Source: Massariosphaeria phaeospora (taxonomy: Eukaryota > Ascomycota > Dothideomycetes > Pleosporales). Taken from it: DNA of 64,000 nucleotides. Within the stretch, counting starts at the first letter, position 1. Every line of letters begins with the position of its first letter. The stretch is from assembly GCA_011032825.1 (NCBI GenBank), contig JAADJZ010000019.1:434001-498000 (forward strand). The letters are read 5' to 3'. The position numbers were made by a program, and so were the translations under genes. The notes beneath the pieces are model-generated. The model did no database searches. It had not been told where the DNA came from and worked only from the letters and a program-made list of their open reading frames with translations. Shown here piece by piece: positions 21,337-34,130 of the stretch.

Positions 21337-23193
21337 TCAACCTAAGCACAACAACCGACCTACAGGCAATGCCGTAGTGCTGCTAGTCGGTTGTAGCATC
21401 TCGTCCCACCAGCCGATGCGGCGTGGCTGCGTGGCGTCCTGGTTTGCGAGCCAGATACGCATACCGGACACGCGTTTGAGGACAGCAGGAAGTGTGTTTT
21501 TATCGCCCTCGCGGATCGGCACAACGCGCTGGTACAAACGGTCGCGCTTCTCCGAGTTTGCCGTTACGGCAGCTACGAAAAGGGGCCAGACGGGGTAGAT
21601 GGCGGTGTAGAGCGGGCCTTTTACGGGTAGCGAGAGGAGGAGCTGGGCTAGAGCATCGTTGAGCTCCATGACGGCGGGGCTGAACCGGGTGAGACTGTGA
21701 TGCAGGATTAGCTATAGTAGCTTGATGCGGTGGAGATCAACTTACCCGTAGAGACGGCATCGTAAATAGATGAGAGTGGCAATACGAAAGGCTTCGGCTG
21801 TCGCCATTAGAACTTCCCGGATATCGCCTGGCTGTTCGGGAGTCCACTGGCGAAGGCTCTGTAGCTGGACTTCGAGATGTTGACCGTATATCTGCACGTT
21901 CCTTGCGTCTTGGTTGCCGGAGGCAAGTGAAGTGATTGAAGAGATCAGGAAAAGAAGTTCAGGTGAAAGACCAAGGATGCCGCAAATCTTTTGTGCCTCG
22001 CCAGGAGGTGTACCTGCATACCAGTCCTCGGTTTCCAATGAATGAAGTCGTGTGTGTTTCAGCGTATAAGAAGTTTGGGAGGTTCGCGCAAGGACCAGCT
22101 GGGTTCTGATGAAAAGCGCGGGATCGGAGCGATGGTTGAAATACTCGGCAGGGATTGTGTCGAAGATGTTGGCGTGGCAGGACCAGCACAGGCTTAACTC
22201 ATCTGAGTTACTGACAGCATCGTGATGCATCAACAACATGCTGGTTGCAAGAGCAGCGTCGTAGCTCTGGCCATTCGTGATCTGCCGGGCTAAAGCCTGC
22301 AATGCCTGAGTGGAGTAGAACAATTCAGCTTGATGAAATCGTTCCTTCTCTGAGTGCAGGTAATCGCAGATATAGGAAGCACTCAAACTTAGTAGGGCAT
22401 AACGCGTGCTCTCGCTGTTTTCCGCTATACGCAAGAGAGAGAGGTATGTGTTCGAGCCAGTTGATGGAGTTCGACCCGGACAGAAGCCGTTGACGTAGAA
22501 GTCAATCAGGAGTTTCTCCATATCCCCACCCCACATACTGCTTCTCGGCGCGTGCTTGATCAAGCTGCCAAACCCTGTTTCTTGGGAAGCTGAACTATCA
22601 AGAGAGTGGATTGATGCTGGAGGAGTGAAAGGACCTGGAGGAGTTAATGGACTCGTTGACGTGGCGCGAAGAGCTTCCATTTCCGTCGAAGATGGTTCGA
22701 CTGACTCATTAGCAGCTATCGTGCCAAAACCCACGACGGCTTACTCACCTTTTATACCAGTCACATCTGACAAATCACACAGAAAATCCTGGCAAGCGTC
22801 TGACTTCGATCGCTGGATATGTCTAATCCGTTGAATAACCAGAGTGACCGCTGAAGTGTCCTGGATGAGAGAGAGATAGGGTTTTTGTTCTTGCAACGAG
22901 GCTTTGAATCTTTCGAATTGTTTCCCGTTGAGCTCTCCTAGACGCCAGTATAGTTGTCCCAGAACCTCTAGAAGCACAACGCCAGGTCCCTCCGTCAGCA
23001 TCCACTGCCGTATCACCAGGAGATTCCGCCTGCTGTTCCTATGGACACCCTCGGTTGGTAGGTCTACTACTCTTGCTAGTAAGCGGTCGATATGCGTACA
23101 GTCTAAAGTGGCGAAGTCGGAGGACATGGAGAGATGTTGGAGGGCATCGTTGGCCGCCTCTAGGGCCTTGGTAAGTCGTCTGTCGGCGTCCAT
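21337..23193 (-). CDS. Fungal transcription-factor-domain protein without visible Zn2Cys6
   Basis: Three exons on the minus strand: 22749-23193, 21746-22700, 21337-21694, giving 585 aa. Exons 2-3 encode a fungal-specific transcription factor domain (Fungal_trans_2 type). Typical pieces are LSLSASYICDYLHSEKERF, ATSMLLMHHDAVS, and the join RCRLYG-LTRFSPAVMELNDAL followed by GPLYTAIYPVWPLFVAAVTA. Introns of 48 and 51 nt have good donor, branch and acceptor signals. The first 148 residues are helical and contain only two cysteines, so the N-terminal Zn2Cys6 DNA-binding domain normal for this class is missing. No Cys6 cluster is seen upstream on this strand. It may act without DNA binding, or a distant 5' exon may exist. 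Confidence 0.82.
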
Positions 23194-25459
23194 GAGTATG
23201 ATTTCGAGTTATCTCTAGTGTCGGCTATGCGTGTTTCGTGGTAGAAGCAGCTCAGGGGGTGGTCCACCGGAATTCTCAAGCCGACAACTGTGATATGAAG
23301 CCTTGGGAACTTTAGAGTCGATTAAATAACGAGATCACTCGTTGGTTCGTAACGCTTGGGTATATAGGAAGTGGTGTAGAGGGGTGTTAGTACGACCCGC
23401 TGCCCAAGATGAAAGGAGAGCCTTTTTACGAGATAATGAGTGAATAAAAGAAGGAAACATGTGCAGGGGGGTCGAGTTAAGAAGGACTGAAACATGCGAG
23501 GAGGGAAGGGTATAAACACATGCCGCTCCACCTGTTGGTCCCACACAGAACGGGAGGCTTATTCTGACACGAGATCAGTCGCCTGTGGCTGGCCAAGTCC
23601 CCGAAAGGAATCCCCAGATCGACTACAGGGCGGAAACGGACAAGGAAGCCGCCTGGGATGAACCTTACGCCCGGTTATGTTCCGGACGAGCAAGCGCATC
23701 TGAGGTGGGACGTATTATTTGAGATGTTGTTTGTAAGCCCAGCGCTTAGAAGTAGGCGGCCAGGAGGATGGCATGAGCAGCGCGGGACCCTAATGGCCCC
23801 ATATTTGTTGATGGCACGGCGCGGTCGATGCCTAAACTGGACGTGTTCTGGTGACTATGATGGCGAACAATGGCCATGGCGGACTCTGAGCCGTTCAAAG
23901 AGAGCATTGGCCCCGGTGTCAGGGCTCGTGCATGGGGGCAGGATAGGGAGACTGCAGCAGCCCCCGGCAGCGGGAGCGGTCAGCAAGCCTCCAGGGCCGA
24001 CAACGTGTTAGAGAGCAGGCTGAGACAGCGGCTGCAGATGAGTCCAACGGCGATGGCGGGTCCGACGGGGCAGGTGTCGCAATGGGGATCCGGGTGTGTG
24101 GTGCGCACAATCATGCCCTGGTGTCTTTTGGAAGGTCACTAGCGGGCTTCTAGCGTCACGCTAACGCAGTCAGCACGTGCGCCGCCGCCTGAGCCTCAAG
24201 CTTTGCGCGCCGGGGTTTAATGCGGCATCCAACAGTCGCACGTCACACCTATGCCCGCCCGCTCGTCTTGCTGGACACTAACTAACCACTAAGTGCCCGA
24301 ACTCCGACCCTCGCCGCACGGTCCGCGCTGGCCGTCATCCCTCTCTGCCGGCGGCCATCCAGGCTATCCAGGCGACAGCAGCAGTGAGGCAGTGAGGCAG
24401 TGAAGCTCTGAAGCCCTCGCGGATGACCCGCAGCCTCTCCTTTCCGCGTCCATGCTGATGTACTGAAAGACCCAACTACCAACGGACCCATGCCGGTTCC
24501 GATTCTCGACGATAACAACCGGTCAGAGTCAACTGATACGTAGGACGGGAGGCGACCACCGATCGGACCCGCCAAGGCTGTGGCACGTTCGATATTCGAT
24601 TATTTCGTTGCTTTGTCCCTCCATTTCAATAGTTGATAACACATACCCAAGATCTACGGCTTCCACTTTCGGAATGCGTCCTGTCGTATCCCGGACATCC
24701 ACGTGGAACTCAGGATGCATACATCAATACTTTCGCTAGTGTAGGTCGCCGCCGCTTTGGTATCTTCACCAACAGGCCGGTGGCGTAGCACTGTTGGCCA
24801 CATATTGCCGCGAAGCATAGAACCCAAGAATCAACTTTGTGCAGCTTCCTCTTTGGACTCGGCTGCCAATACGCGCCTGCGGCGCTTCGAGCGAACCTCA
24901 ACTACCGCCTGGTTATCCGTACCTTGTTGGAATTACGACGGTTTAATGTTTCCTAAAAGAGGCCAGGAGCTAGTTACAGGGGCTTCCCAGGGCGTTCCTT
25001 TCTTCCAGCAACCTCACGGCAGAGAGATAAAGCTAACTTGATAGAGGCAGTCAGCCCCACTTTTGCTGGCGAGTCGACCTAACCTTCTCAACGCAAATGC
25101 AACTCTCGCAATCCAGACGCTACATTTGAATATCCTCGAGGGCACGGAGAAGTCGGGACAGAATAGTCGATTTGGGATAGGCGTAGAGCTTTCGCTAAGC
25201 TGACGGACTACTGCATGCCTACCTCCGTTTAGGTTTCGCCTGAAGTCACAGCTGTGTATTATTGACACCTTGTTGGTTATTTAGTAGCAACACCAACCTA
25301 TGTACGTACTCGCCTCGCGGCCTCGGGGATTGATAGTAGTCGGGTCCACTGCTAACCCGATACATCGTTAGGGGTTACTACTGCCCAGCTCCGGCTCGAC
25401 GGGATTCGCTGAGAACTCGCTAGTCGCCTACGATCATCACCACAATTTACCCCACACGA

Positions 25460-25492
25460 ACCGCCCACTCAGCTCACGCTGGAATCAACTGA
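25460..25492 (+). repeat. Dispersed repeat A, copy 1
   Basis: CCGCCCACTCAGCTCACGCT followed by GGAATCAACTGAGGG aligns with the two other copies at about 58256-58290 and 59680-59718, sharing the core CCACTYAGCTCA..CT..AATCAA. Only this core is conserved here. Confidence 0.55.
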
Positions 25493-26971
25493 GGGAGTCG
25501 CGAAACTGCTCTGTACTCCACATGTGGTGATGGGTGACATTAACAGGCAAACCTTTAGCGGAAGAGGGAATAAGGGATGCGTTGCGCAATTTATGGATAT
25601 TCGCTAACGTGCGAAATAGAAGCGTCCCTCTAGTAGCCTCTAGAGACAACACTCAGGAACTCTCAACACTAGCGAAGCGGCTCTTCAAAGAGAACTAGAA
25701 GTCGCACTCCCGTCACCTCTTGACCGTGACAGCCCTGCCTGCCACGTGTCTGTATCCGGATCGACGATCCCAGCTGAACCCACCCGTGGGCCGTTTCACC
25801 CTCAGAAAGTTTCCCGATGTCCGTCCCGCCTATCTAGATGCCCTACAAAAACGACACCTTGCACCTTGTTCTCAACGGCTAAGAACCACCTCATTGGTAA
25901 TCCCGAACGAGCTTGAAACTTGCGTCTCAGCTCTGGTCACCTTCTCGAACCTGTGCGCCTGCATATGCTTGCCTTCTTGTTCATCGAGCCACCGCGGATT
26001 GCGGGCTGCTAACGGATGCACGATTGTTTCTCCAGGATCGTGTTACCTACCTAATAAAGTCCAGAACCTGAAGTTTGGGTTCAGCGCTGAACTCCGGTGC
26101 ATAGCTAGTCAACCGTTAAACTGCACTCCGCTTCACGGGGCTAGAGACCGACAACGTCCAACCTATCCGATCCCGCTAGCTACAAAGCAACAGGCTCTTC
26201 AATGGAACAATAGTCGCAAGCTCAACCAACTATGCGACACGTCCACAAAGTATACGACAACAGCCCGGAACCTGAAGTCCAACCAAATGTATACTCTCAA
26301 ATTTCGACTCTAGCGTCGAAATCCGGTGGCTATCTTTACTATTGGCCAGACTACTGCGATCGATCAGATTTTAAAGTTTGTTCCATAAAACCCGCACCAA
26401 CTTCCCTCGATACAAAGCAACAAGACTTACAAGAAGCCAACCGCCGGGGCGTAACGAATCTATATCACGCACGGCGCACGTCGCCCGTCGCCCATCACCC
26501 GTCACCCATCAAGGAACATTCCCGAGAGGCAGTCACGAAGCTAATATCCAACCAGCCATATACTGTCCAACTCTTATCTCCAGCGCCCCATTTCCATCAA
26601 CCGGGCTTTCTAACCCCTCCCACTCACCCGCACAGAGAGATGCACACCCAGAAAACCAAACCAAACCGGCACACTCTACCCATCCACCTTCACAGTGCAA
26701 TCGTCAACCAACTATGCCATACACACTCTCACGCACACACGCACCAAACAACACTACCGTAACAATACCATTTACCTAATCTAGCCTAACGTACCTCCCT
26801 ACTCAGCACCCCCGTCACCCCGTCACCCAACCTTCACCTCCAGTTCAAATCAATTTCAATCACTTCGACTCAACTCAACTCAACTCGCCGCATCACATCG
26901 CATTGTGTTCGCCACTACACAACCTCCCTCTGTTGCATTTGATATTAGTGGGTAGTCAACATAGTCAGCAA

Positions 26972-27033
26972 TGACTGCATGACTCTAATTGATCAATTGA
27001 ATTGACTGCATGACTCCAATTGATCAATCAACC
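26972..27033. repeat. 31-bp tandem duplication
   Basis: TGACTGCATGACTCTAATTG at 26972 recurs 31 bp later as TGACTGCATGACTCCAATTG. Both copies contain TTGATCAAT, itself a palindrome around TGATCA. Confidence 0.85.
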
Positions 27034-27144
27034 TCCCTCTCTCCCTCCCTGCCTACCTACCGACCGCGCCACACGGCATCCACTCATCCAAGCATCCATC
27101 CATCCCTCACACCCACACTACGGAGAACGCAGCCCACTACCCAC

Positions 27145-27184
27145 AACAAACAAACAAACAAACAAACGCGTCAACAAACAAACA
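27145..27184. repeat. (CAAA)n microsatellite
   Basis: A run of CAAA units, interrupted once by CGCGT, in a C/A-rich non-coding stretch. Confidence 0.85.
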
Positions 27185-27332
27185 CCAACCCTCCAAAGTC
27201 AGTCCAATAGCCACACAACAATATCCACCCACAAGTTTCAACAGCTGCGCCGCCGTTCCCCACTCCATTTATCCTCGACACGCAAAAAATAAAACACAAG
27301 AACAGCCCTCAAAACCCCAAAGAGGCTCGCAA

Positions 27333-27363
27333 AAAGTTTGAGCGTTGCGCAAAACTTCTCTGG
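27333..27363 (+). repeat. Dispersed repeat B, copy 2
   Basis: AAAGTTTGAGCGTTGCGCAA followed by AACTTCTCTG matches about 58302-58330 (AAAGTTTGAGCTTTGCAAAA, then ACTTCTCTG) nearly base for base. The right half also occurs at about 17226-17241. Confidence 0.65.
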
Positions 27364-27482
27364 AGAGCACAGCAGAGCAAGGTGTAAATATTTCGTCAGT
27401 AAGTTACTGAGCTAGTAAGTGAATAAGAACAAACCACAACACACACGCACGCACACACGCACTCCATCTGTCTGGAGGTTCC

Positions 27483-27505
27483 AAGCTAAGCTAAGCTAAG
27501 CTAAA
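27483..27505. repeat. CTAAG tandem repeat
   Basis: AAGCTAAGCTAAGCTAAGCT: about four copies of a 5-bp unit in non-coding DNA. Confidence 0.85.
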
Positions 27506-28264
27506 TCAAGCCAGCTACATTCCCCGTATCGTCTTGGTAATAGATATTCGCCCTCGTTCGACCCTTCCCCACAACCGGACACCCATCTCGATATCAGTCA
27601 GGTAGGCTGAGCGCTATCTCAGCCCTATAGACTTCACTTTCCGACCATCTACCTAAAACAAGACCATGCCTCGGCGCCTGCAGCCTTTTGTGCCTTTGGC
27701 CGGCTTGGCCCGACGAGCGAGAGGAAGCCGAAGCTGCACAGCACCAGCACCTGGCGGGGGGGTCGAGGCCAGGGGTCCGCTCTTCGCAGGGAGGGGAGGC
27801 GCAGTTGTACCGCGCTCGCTATCGATGATGGCACGCTTTTACAATTTCTGGGGTTTCGAGCACGCCGCCTTTCCCCGTTGGACTGCCACCTACACGAACC
27901 GAAAAAAAAACGCATAAATATTAAGACATTATGCAAAGTCAAGTCAAGTCCAGTTAAGCCAGGTCAGGCCAAGCCAAACCAAATCAAACCATGTTATGCA
28001 ATACGATACGATACCCCCTAGTATCCAACCGCACACACAAAAAGAGTGGTGCAAGTTAAGAATACCATGCCATCCCACCCCATCCATCCATCCTGACAAC
28101 CGTACAAAGTTTCAATCCAGCAGTGCCATTCCCTATGCAAGTTTTCGAGTCCCCAAAGCGCCGCACCCTGTAGTATGTACGCCTATCAATGCTTTTGCCA
28201 TGCAGCCAGCGCCCGATAGTATGTCATAACATGCAACGCAGGACCGCCATCTTGTCAACCTAAC

Positions 28265-30936
28265 CTAACCCTGTTTGCCCAGGTGCTCAGGCGCGGCGAT
28301 CTCCTCGTACGGCGGCACGCCCTCCAGCTCGTTCTCCTTGCCACCGGCCTGAGGGCCCACCGCATCGAAACCGCCCATGACGACGTCGTCCGGTTGTGAA
28401 AGACTGCCCGAAGCGTCCATCGAGTCGCCAGCATCCATCGAGTCGCCCGGCACAGTCTCGCTGCTAGCAACACTCGGCGCCCCGGCAAACCCGCCGCCGT
28501 CTACCTCGCGCATCTCCGTACCGCCACCGGGTTCTTCGATCTCTGTGTTCGGGGTGAGGGTCGCAGAGCTGAGGCTCAATCCCGAAGCCGCTTCATTTCC
28601 ATGGAAGGCTCTAGCAGACATGTTAGCCCACTCTTGGTCATGGTCATAAGTGCCACCAGAGCGGTCCCAGTCATTATACCCCGGCTGGTTATCTTGGTCC
28701 CAGACAGTAATTGCTTGAGCATCGTCGGTTGCATTGTAGCCGCCCCATCCGGTTTGCAGTTCGGCGAGGAAGCGCACGTTGTCGGCTTTGACGAGGTCTT
28801 CGAGTGGTTGTGGGAGCGGGAGGGGTGGTACGGATGTTGCGGCGTCGTTGGCGTAGACGAGAAGAGCGGAATGGTGTTCGGAGCTGGCTCGTTCGATGAC
28901 CTGGGCCAGACTGAGATTCTCGCGGAGGATGTTGACGTCGGAGCCAGCAGTGTTGTAATCTATACGCCACCATCGCCTCGCATTGGGGGCGGTGGACTCT
29001 TGGTCGGGGTGGAGAAGGTAGTAGATGTTATGTAGGGTGGAGACACCACACAGCTTGTATGCCTGGGCGGAAGGGGCTCGAGACTGCTCAGAGTGCTCGA
29101 GTTCGTCTTGCGCTGTGGCTGCGGGCGTACCGAAATCATCGTCAGTTGAACCTCTGAACTGGCCAGAAATGCGGTTAATAGTCTCTCGAATCTGCTTCTT
29201 ATGCTCTTCCAGAGCTTGCATTTGTTAGATGGTACAGTGGCACAAGGGGTTCAAGAGCTTACTATTCAATTTCCCCTCGATGTTATCGTATATCGATTGC
29301 AGCTGAGCAACGATAGTAGAGTCTCGCGGATCTTCAATTAGCGCGTCCTCCTTTGGCTGAAACGCTACCATGCTCGTCTTCAGTAGCTTCAAAGTTTCTA
29401 ATTGTCCCGCTTGAGGCTTCTGCGACGAGGTATGATACTTGAGCTTTTCCACCTTCGTGTTTACCTCTGCCAATTCCTCTTTACACTTTTGCATTTCCTT
29501 GAACATCTCGTCGACGGCGTCTCTGTTCTTCTCGAGATATCGATCGGCGAAGAATGTAGCGGGAATCGTACAGTCGAGGGCAGTTGCGTCTGGTCGCGTG
29601 GCACTCAGTCTCAAGATAAGCACGTTGCTGAGGTCCACAATATATGCTTTCTCCGAAGGTGTGGCGAAGAAGACGTCGTCAAGGACATCGTACAGAGTTA
29701 AATCTACGCCAGCTTCTCGCCGAACGACTGAAGCTTCCAGTGCCCAGCATTCCTGTGGCCGTCCGGTTACGTCGACCATGGACCGAAGCAATCCATTCAA
29801 TTGTGCCTCTGGAGTGTGCCTCTGGTATGCTTCGCCCCAGACTGTGATGAACTTGAGTAAGTTGTCACCGGGGGTGTCGGTGTGCACCTGGCAATTGATC
29901 CAAGCGTCAAGTTGCAACAAGCAGCCGAGACTGACGTACGCTCTATCCGTAGTATCCAAGAAGGCCATAAGACGCTGCGTCTCATGGATGATCTCCAGGT
30001 CGCGCGCTGCTTCCTCGCCGAGGGAGAGGTCGATAGTGCGCGCGCGCAAGGAGGGGGTTCCCCTCCACCAGTCATCGTGGATCGAGTAATTGTCCGACAA
30101 AATCGCCGGGCTAAGCAAAGCGTTTCGGAACAGTGGGATAGAATGGAGAATAGTGAGCAATGCTGGAAGATAGTCCGAGTTCGGCAAAGGCTTGACGATG
30201 GCAGGGCCTTCCTCTTCGCGCCTCCGCCGACTGGCTTCTGCATCTGGCACATATTCAGCACTTGTGGTAGTGAGTGCCCAATGCTGGGACTCATAGTGGT
30301 CCTTGGTAGCCGGACCAAATGCCGGCTTTGAACTGCCTACCACGCCCAGCTCCTGAGTGTTCTCAATGCCTAATCGCTCAGTCAGCGTTTGTACCATGCG
30401 TCTAGGGGAAGTATGCCACAGACTTTGTAGCGGGGCGTCGCCCATATTGAAGGATGTTTGGGAGTGCTGGCTGGTTCGCGATGGTGGTCTACTAGGTGCT
30501 CTGCTGAGTCCATTAGTTTGAAAATCACTATCAAAACTCTCGATATTGAAGGCTGGTGAGCAGATAGTCAGCATTGTGAACGTGTGGTATATGTGAGGCT
30601 TGTAGAGGGGCATGCCTCGACTTACTGGGTAGGTCTATGCCCGCGTTGTTCGGCTCTCCATACCTGTCGCTGTTGAAGGCGCCGGAATCCCATGACGTGT
30701 CTGGCTGCTTGCACAGCGCCTTGACGCCCGCAATGTCGTTCCGCTCGGAATACTCGTAGAACTTGCTAGCTGCCGTCTCGATGTTGTGGTCTGATTTCTG
30801 CGGGCGTGTGAGGTACATTCGGAGCAAAGCGGGGAGCGGGCCATACGCGGATCAGCTGCGCCGCCTCTTCACGAGAGAGCTGGTGGCTGATAAACTCCAG
30901 GAGCGAGGTGATTTGTTCTTTGCTGACTGCCGACAT
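28265..30936 (-). CDS. USP-like (USP25/28-type) protein lacking catalytic residues
   Basis: Four exons on the minus strand: 30847-30936, 30626-30797, 29263-30552, 28265-29214, giving 833 aa. Residues 1-55 (MSAVSKEQITSLLEFISHQL...) resemble the UBA-like start of USP25/USP28 relatives. From about 205 the protein follows the ubiquitin-specific protease fold: PLPNSDYLPALLTILHSIPL then FRNALLS aligns with the Cys box and the LFHIPEFRNLVLS segment. The GNTC-type cysteine motif is absent. Near the end, WWRIDYNTAGSDVNILRENL and HSALLVYAND align with the His-box end and YLLFY strand. The GHY-type histidine is also absent. A coiled coil (EEMFKEMQKCKEELAEVN-like region) separates the halves. I infer a pseudo-deubiquitinase that binds rather than cleaves ubiquitin. 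Introns are 49, 73 and 48 nt. Confidence 0.72.
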
Positions 30937-31721
30937 GGTGACGGGCGGCCGAGCGTGGTCGGCGACAGCCGTCCGGGTTGCGGAGGCTGGTGTGGGCGTA
31001 GTTATGGGTTGGGCGCGAAGAGATACCTAGTGGGCGGGGCAGCGGCCGGTATGTGAGCAGACGTGAGGCAGTCAGTGGCGACGGGGCTGTCGGCAGGCGC
31101 GGGTGGAGGGTCCAGATGCGTGGAGGGCTTCATCAGGGCAGTTTGCGCCTGGAGAGCTCTTGACGGGGAGAGGTCTTGTAAGCTCCAGCGCCCGCCAGCC
31201 TTGCGCTGCAAAACAATGACGCTAGGGTGCACAGGCCATGCTGGATCTGCGCCTGGGCATGTCGTGAACGCCACAGTTAGTGCTGAACTACTCCCTACTA
31301 CCCAGTCGCAGCTACAAACAAACATCAAACTATCTCCAAAGTCGCTTTTAGCAAACACCGCTATCATTCCAACGCAGGTTGTTGAGATTGCTCCAATTGA
31401 CCTACTTGCAGGTACTAGGTACAAACAAACACCAGAGAGTTTCTAGCAAGGACCTTGTTGATACTGTTCTAAGTAACGACCGGTGCGCCTACATCACAGC
31501 TCTATGCATACCATCTTGCTATATCGTGCCCTGCTCGCCCTTGGTTCATATTGTACAGTCTACATATTCGTTCGTGGTACACGGTCTACAGATATCTTAC
31601 AGAAACACTACACGCCCTTCCACTTTGCTTCGAGATAGCTTCAAGATAGCCGCCGTGCTGCTACACGCGTTGGGACGCTAACGTATGTGCTTAGCGGCGA
31701 ATCTCCTCCCCAGGGCAAGCA
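30937..31721. other. Spacer upstream of the USP-like gene, downstream of PET127
   Basis: 785 bp containing the promoter of the USP-like gene and the 3' end of PET127. No coding sequence is recognised. Confidence 0.4.
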
Positions 31722-34130
31722 TCACGATTTTTCTTCTCCAACTGCTGGCACCTCCTCCAGCAACCGTGACACCTCTTCAATAACCGACAGAGCCTCATCC
31801 ACAAGCTGTGGCGTGTCAATGCCGTGGTCCATTCGCCCGCCGTCTTCAGCAGGCGTGAACGGCGCGCCGTGCTCCGCGTCTGGGCCAAGCCGTTTGTATA
31901 CGTGCTGGCCAATCTGTGCGTCGATCTTGTCCTGTGCTTCTCGCCATTCTCGGCCGCGGCTGCTGAGCCGACGTAGAAGCTCGAAATATTGCTTCATGTA
32001 ATCGTTTGCTTCTTTCCTCTTGTCACCAATAAGAGTTGCTCGCCGATCTTTGATCTTGTTGTAGAGCTGTCTTTGCTTGTCGGCCTCTATCTCCTTGATG
32101 TTGTATTCGACAGACCAATTGTCAATCGGCGTCAGATCTTCGGGACGATCAACGTACTCTCCGTTCACCCGATTTCGAGTGGTCAGTGTCCACCCCATGA
32201 GAGGGCCCTCCTCGACGGGTTCTGGCGCCGCAAGGGCCTGGTCATCTGCAGCCTCTTGTTCGCTTTTCTCCGCAGCCTCTTCGGGGGAAGCTGGCTCAGC
32301 TTCCGTATCGCTCTTGTCTTCCTGTTCAAGCTCGTCCTCTACGACTTCATCGACACGATCTTGAATAGTCTGCCACTCTGCCTGGAGCTGTGGATCGTCC
32401 TTTCTCACGCCTACCACATCACGCTCGAACTCTCTCATTTGAGCCTGGCTCGCGCTTTGGATCTCGTCGGCTTGTTCCTCGGTAACGGGCTCCGCAAATA
32501 TGGACATGTACGGAGTCTGTACCTCACGGGCCTCGAAGTGCAATCGGATAGACTATATGAATCAGCCTCTGGAGCACCACGAGCTTCTCTGTTGACTTAC
32601 TGTCTCAGGGAACTTTTCTGTGGCCCGTTGCAAGATCTCGTCCAATAGGCGAATGCTGAACTTGAACTCCTGATCGCCCAAACACGTATCTGTCTGGCCA
32701 TGGAGGACACTGTCCATATCTTCTTTACTGACATACTGAAAACCGAAGATACGCTCTACATTGTGGAATGCCACAAAGATACCGTCCATGCGACCCATTC
32801 TGACCTGGAGTGAATACTTCAACATGGTAGCGCGAGTCATGTCGTAGAACTCCCGCTCGTATGATTCCCATTCGCCTCGATCATAGCGCAACTGGTAGCC
32901 TGAGCCTTGCTCGTGGTGCTTATGGTCCATCCGGATCGTGACTACGGCTCGTGTCTTTAGGTCAAAGACTCCGCTGCCAGGCAATCGTGGATCATGTGCA
33001 TCTAGCTGCGAACGCATGAGGAAATTGCCAAGTTTTGAATAGTGGTAGCATCTGCCTGACGAATCTTCACTCGGAGGCTGTTCTGAATTAGATCTTCGGT
33101 ATCGTTCAAATTCGCCACGAGACGTCGTGAGAAGCTTTTCTAGGGAGTGGCCAAGCCAGCTCATGATATTAGGCGAGTCAAAGGACTTGTCGGCGTCAAT
33201 AGCATATGTACCATTCTTCCATCTCAGCAGGACGGCACTAGGCCCTTTGGTGATCTTCGTGAAATTTACACTGGGCTCAGGGAACCCACGTGAGAGACGA
33301 TCATGATTGAGCTCACGCCAATGTGAGAGCAGAAAATGGAAATGCTGTAAGACGCCGGACATACTCGAGGTCGAGCCGGTGAATTTACTGCCCTCGCGTT
33401 TAGTGATGGCAAGGAGGTCTTCATCCTTGGACGACGTCTTGTATTCACTCAAAGCCTCAAAGTCAAACTCTCTGACATGCATGATCTTCTCCAAATAGGG
33501 ATCAAAGTTGTATATGCGGGAGCGAGGGTCCTGCAGCCGATAGACACCCGGGTTGAACAGCACGCGGTCCAGTCCATACGACAGCATTGGGACAGGGGGT
33601 ATCTTGACATCGACTGGCTGAAAATCAAGCTCATCGCCTGACAGGATGCCAATGGGCAGCTCCTCGGCTGTCTTGGGCTTCGTTATCCTCTTTCTCTTCG
33701 TAGGCTCGCTTCCCAACAGGGCCTCCTTGAGCGTCTTGGATTCACTAGGAGCAGATGCTAGTTTTTCTTCGATGGAAACGGCCTTTGCTTCATCTACACT
33801 CGGTTCTGGGGCCTGCTTAGTGCTACGCTTTGTCGTCTTCTTCGGCGGCGGCGGCGGTCGATTTCCACGTCGCTTCCTCCCCTTTATTCTCTCCGTCGGT
33901 GATGCCGCCGGCTTGACTCTGCGAGCCTTGACAGGTTTGGCGACTGATTTGCCATCGTGGTTCGCTTGCGCGGCTTTCCCAGACTTGGCGACAGATTTGG
34001 CTTTTTGGAGAGGCGGATGGCTGACGAGACGGCGGAGCTGGCTTCGCGGGAGAAGGCTTCGATTGGCGCAAAGAACACAGACGGAGGGATTGCGTGCCAG
34101 CGAGGCTTGTGAAAGGACACGTCTAAACAT
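31722..34130 (-). CDS. PET127: Mitochondrial RNA-processing protein Pet127
   Basis: Two exons on the minus strand: 32601-34130 and 31722-32552, giving 786 aa, close to yeast Pet127 (800). The N-terminus is basic (MFRRVLSQASLARNPSVCVL), fitting a mitochondrial presequence. A Lys/Pro-rich low-complexity region follows. The conserved core includes PPVPMLSYGLDRVLFNPGVY, DPYLEKIMHVREFDFEAL, FHFLLSHWRELNHDRLSRGF, RAVVTIRMDHKHHEQGSGYQ and GRMDGIFVAFHNVERIFGFQ. Pet127 is a membrane-associated matrix protein acting in 5'-end trimming and turnover of mitochondrial RNAs. The 48-nt intron (GTAAGT...TATATAG) keeps phase 0. The first true ATG is at 34130, because the codon before it is TTG. Confidence 0.93.

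Larger units (their letters stand above)
23194..28264. other. 5-kb gene-free region rich in short tandem repeats
   Basis: No frame has a recognisable domain. The longest, 25720-26313 (197 codons), has a Ser/Pro/Leu-rich composition without motifs. From 26.4 to 28.1 kb the plus strand is strongly C/A-rich, with CATCC, CAAAC, TAAGC and CAAGTC runs, as in very long fungal leaders. It also contains one copy each of two dispersed repeats (25.46 and 27.33 kb). Half-conserved duplicated words (TACAAAGCAACA at 26.18 and 26.41 kb; CAACCAACTATGC at 26.22 and 26.70 kb) hint at old duplications. Confidence 0.45.

Noticed and set aside
25720..26313. 197-codon plus-strand frame in the gene desert
   Set aside because: No domain, no splice continuation and a leader-like composition. 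It was kept only as part of the spacer description.
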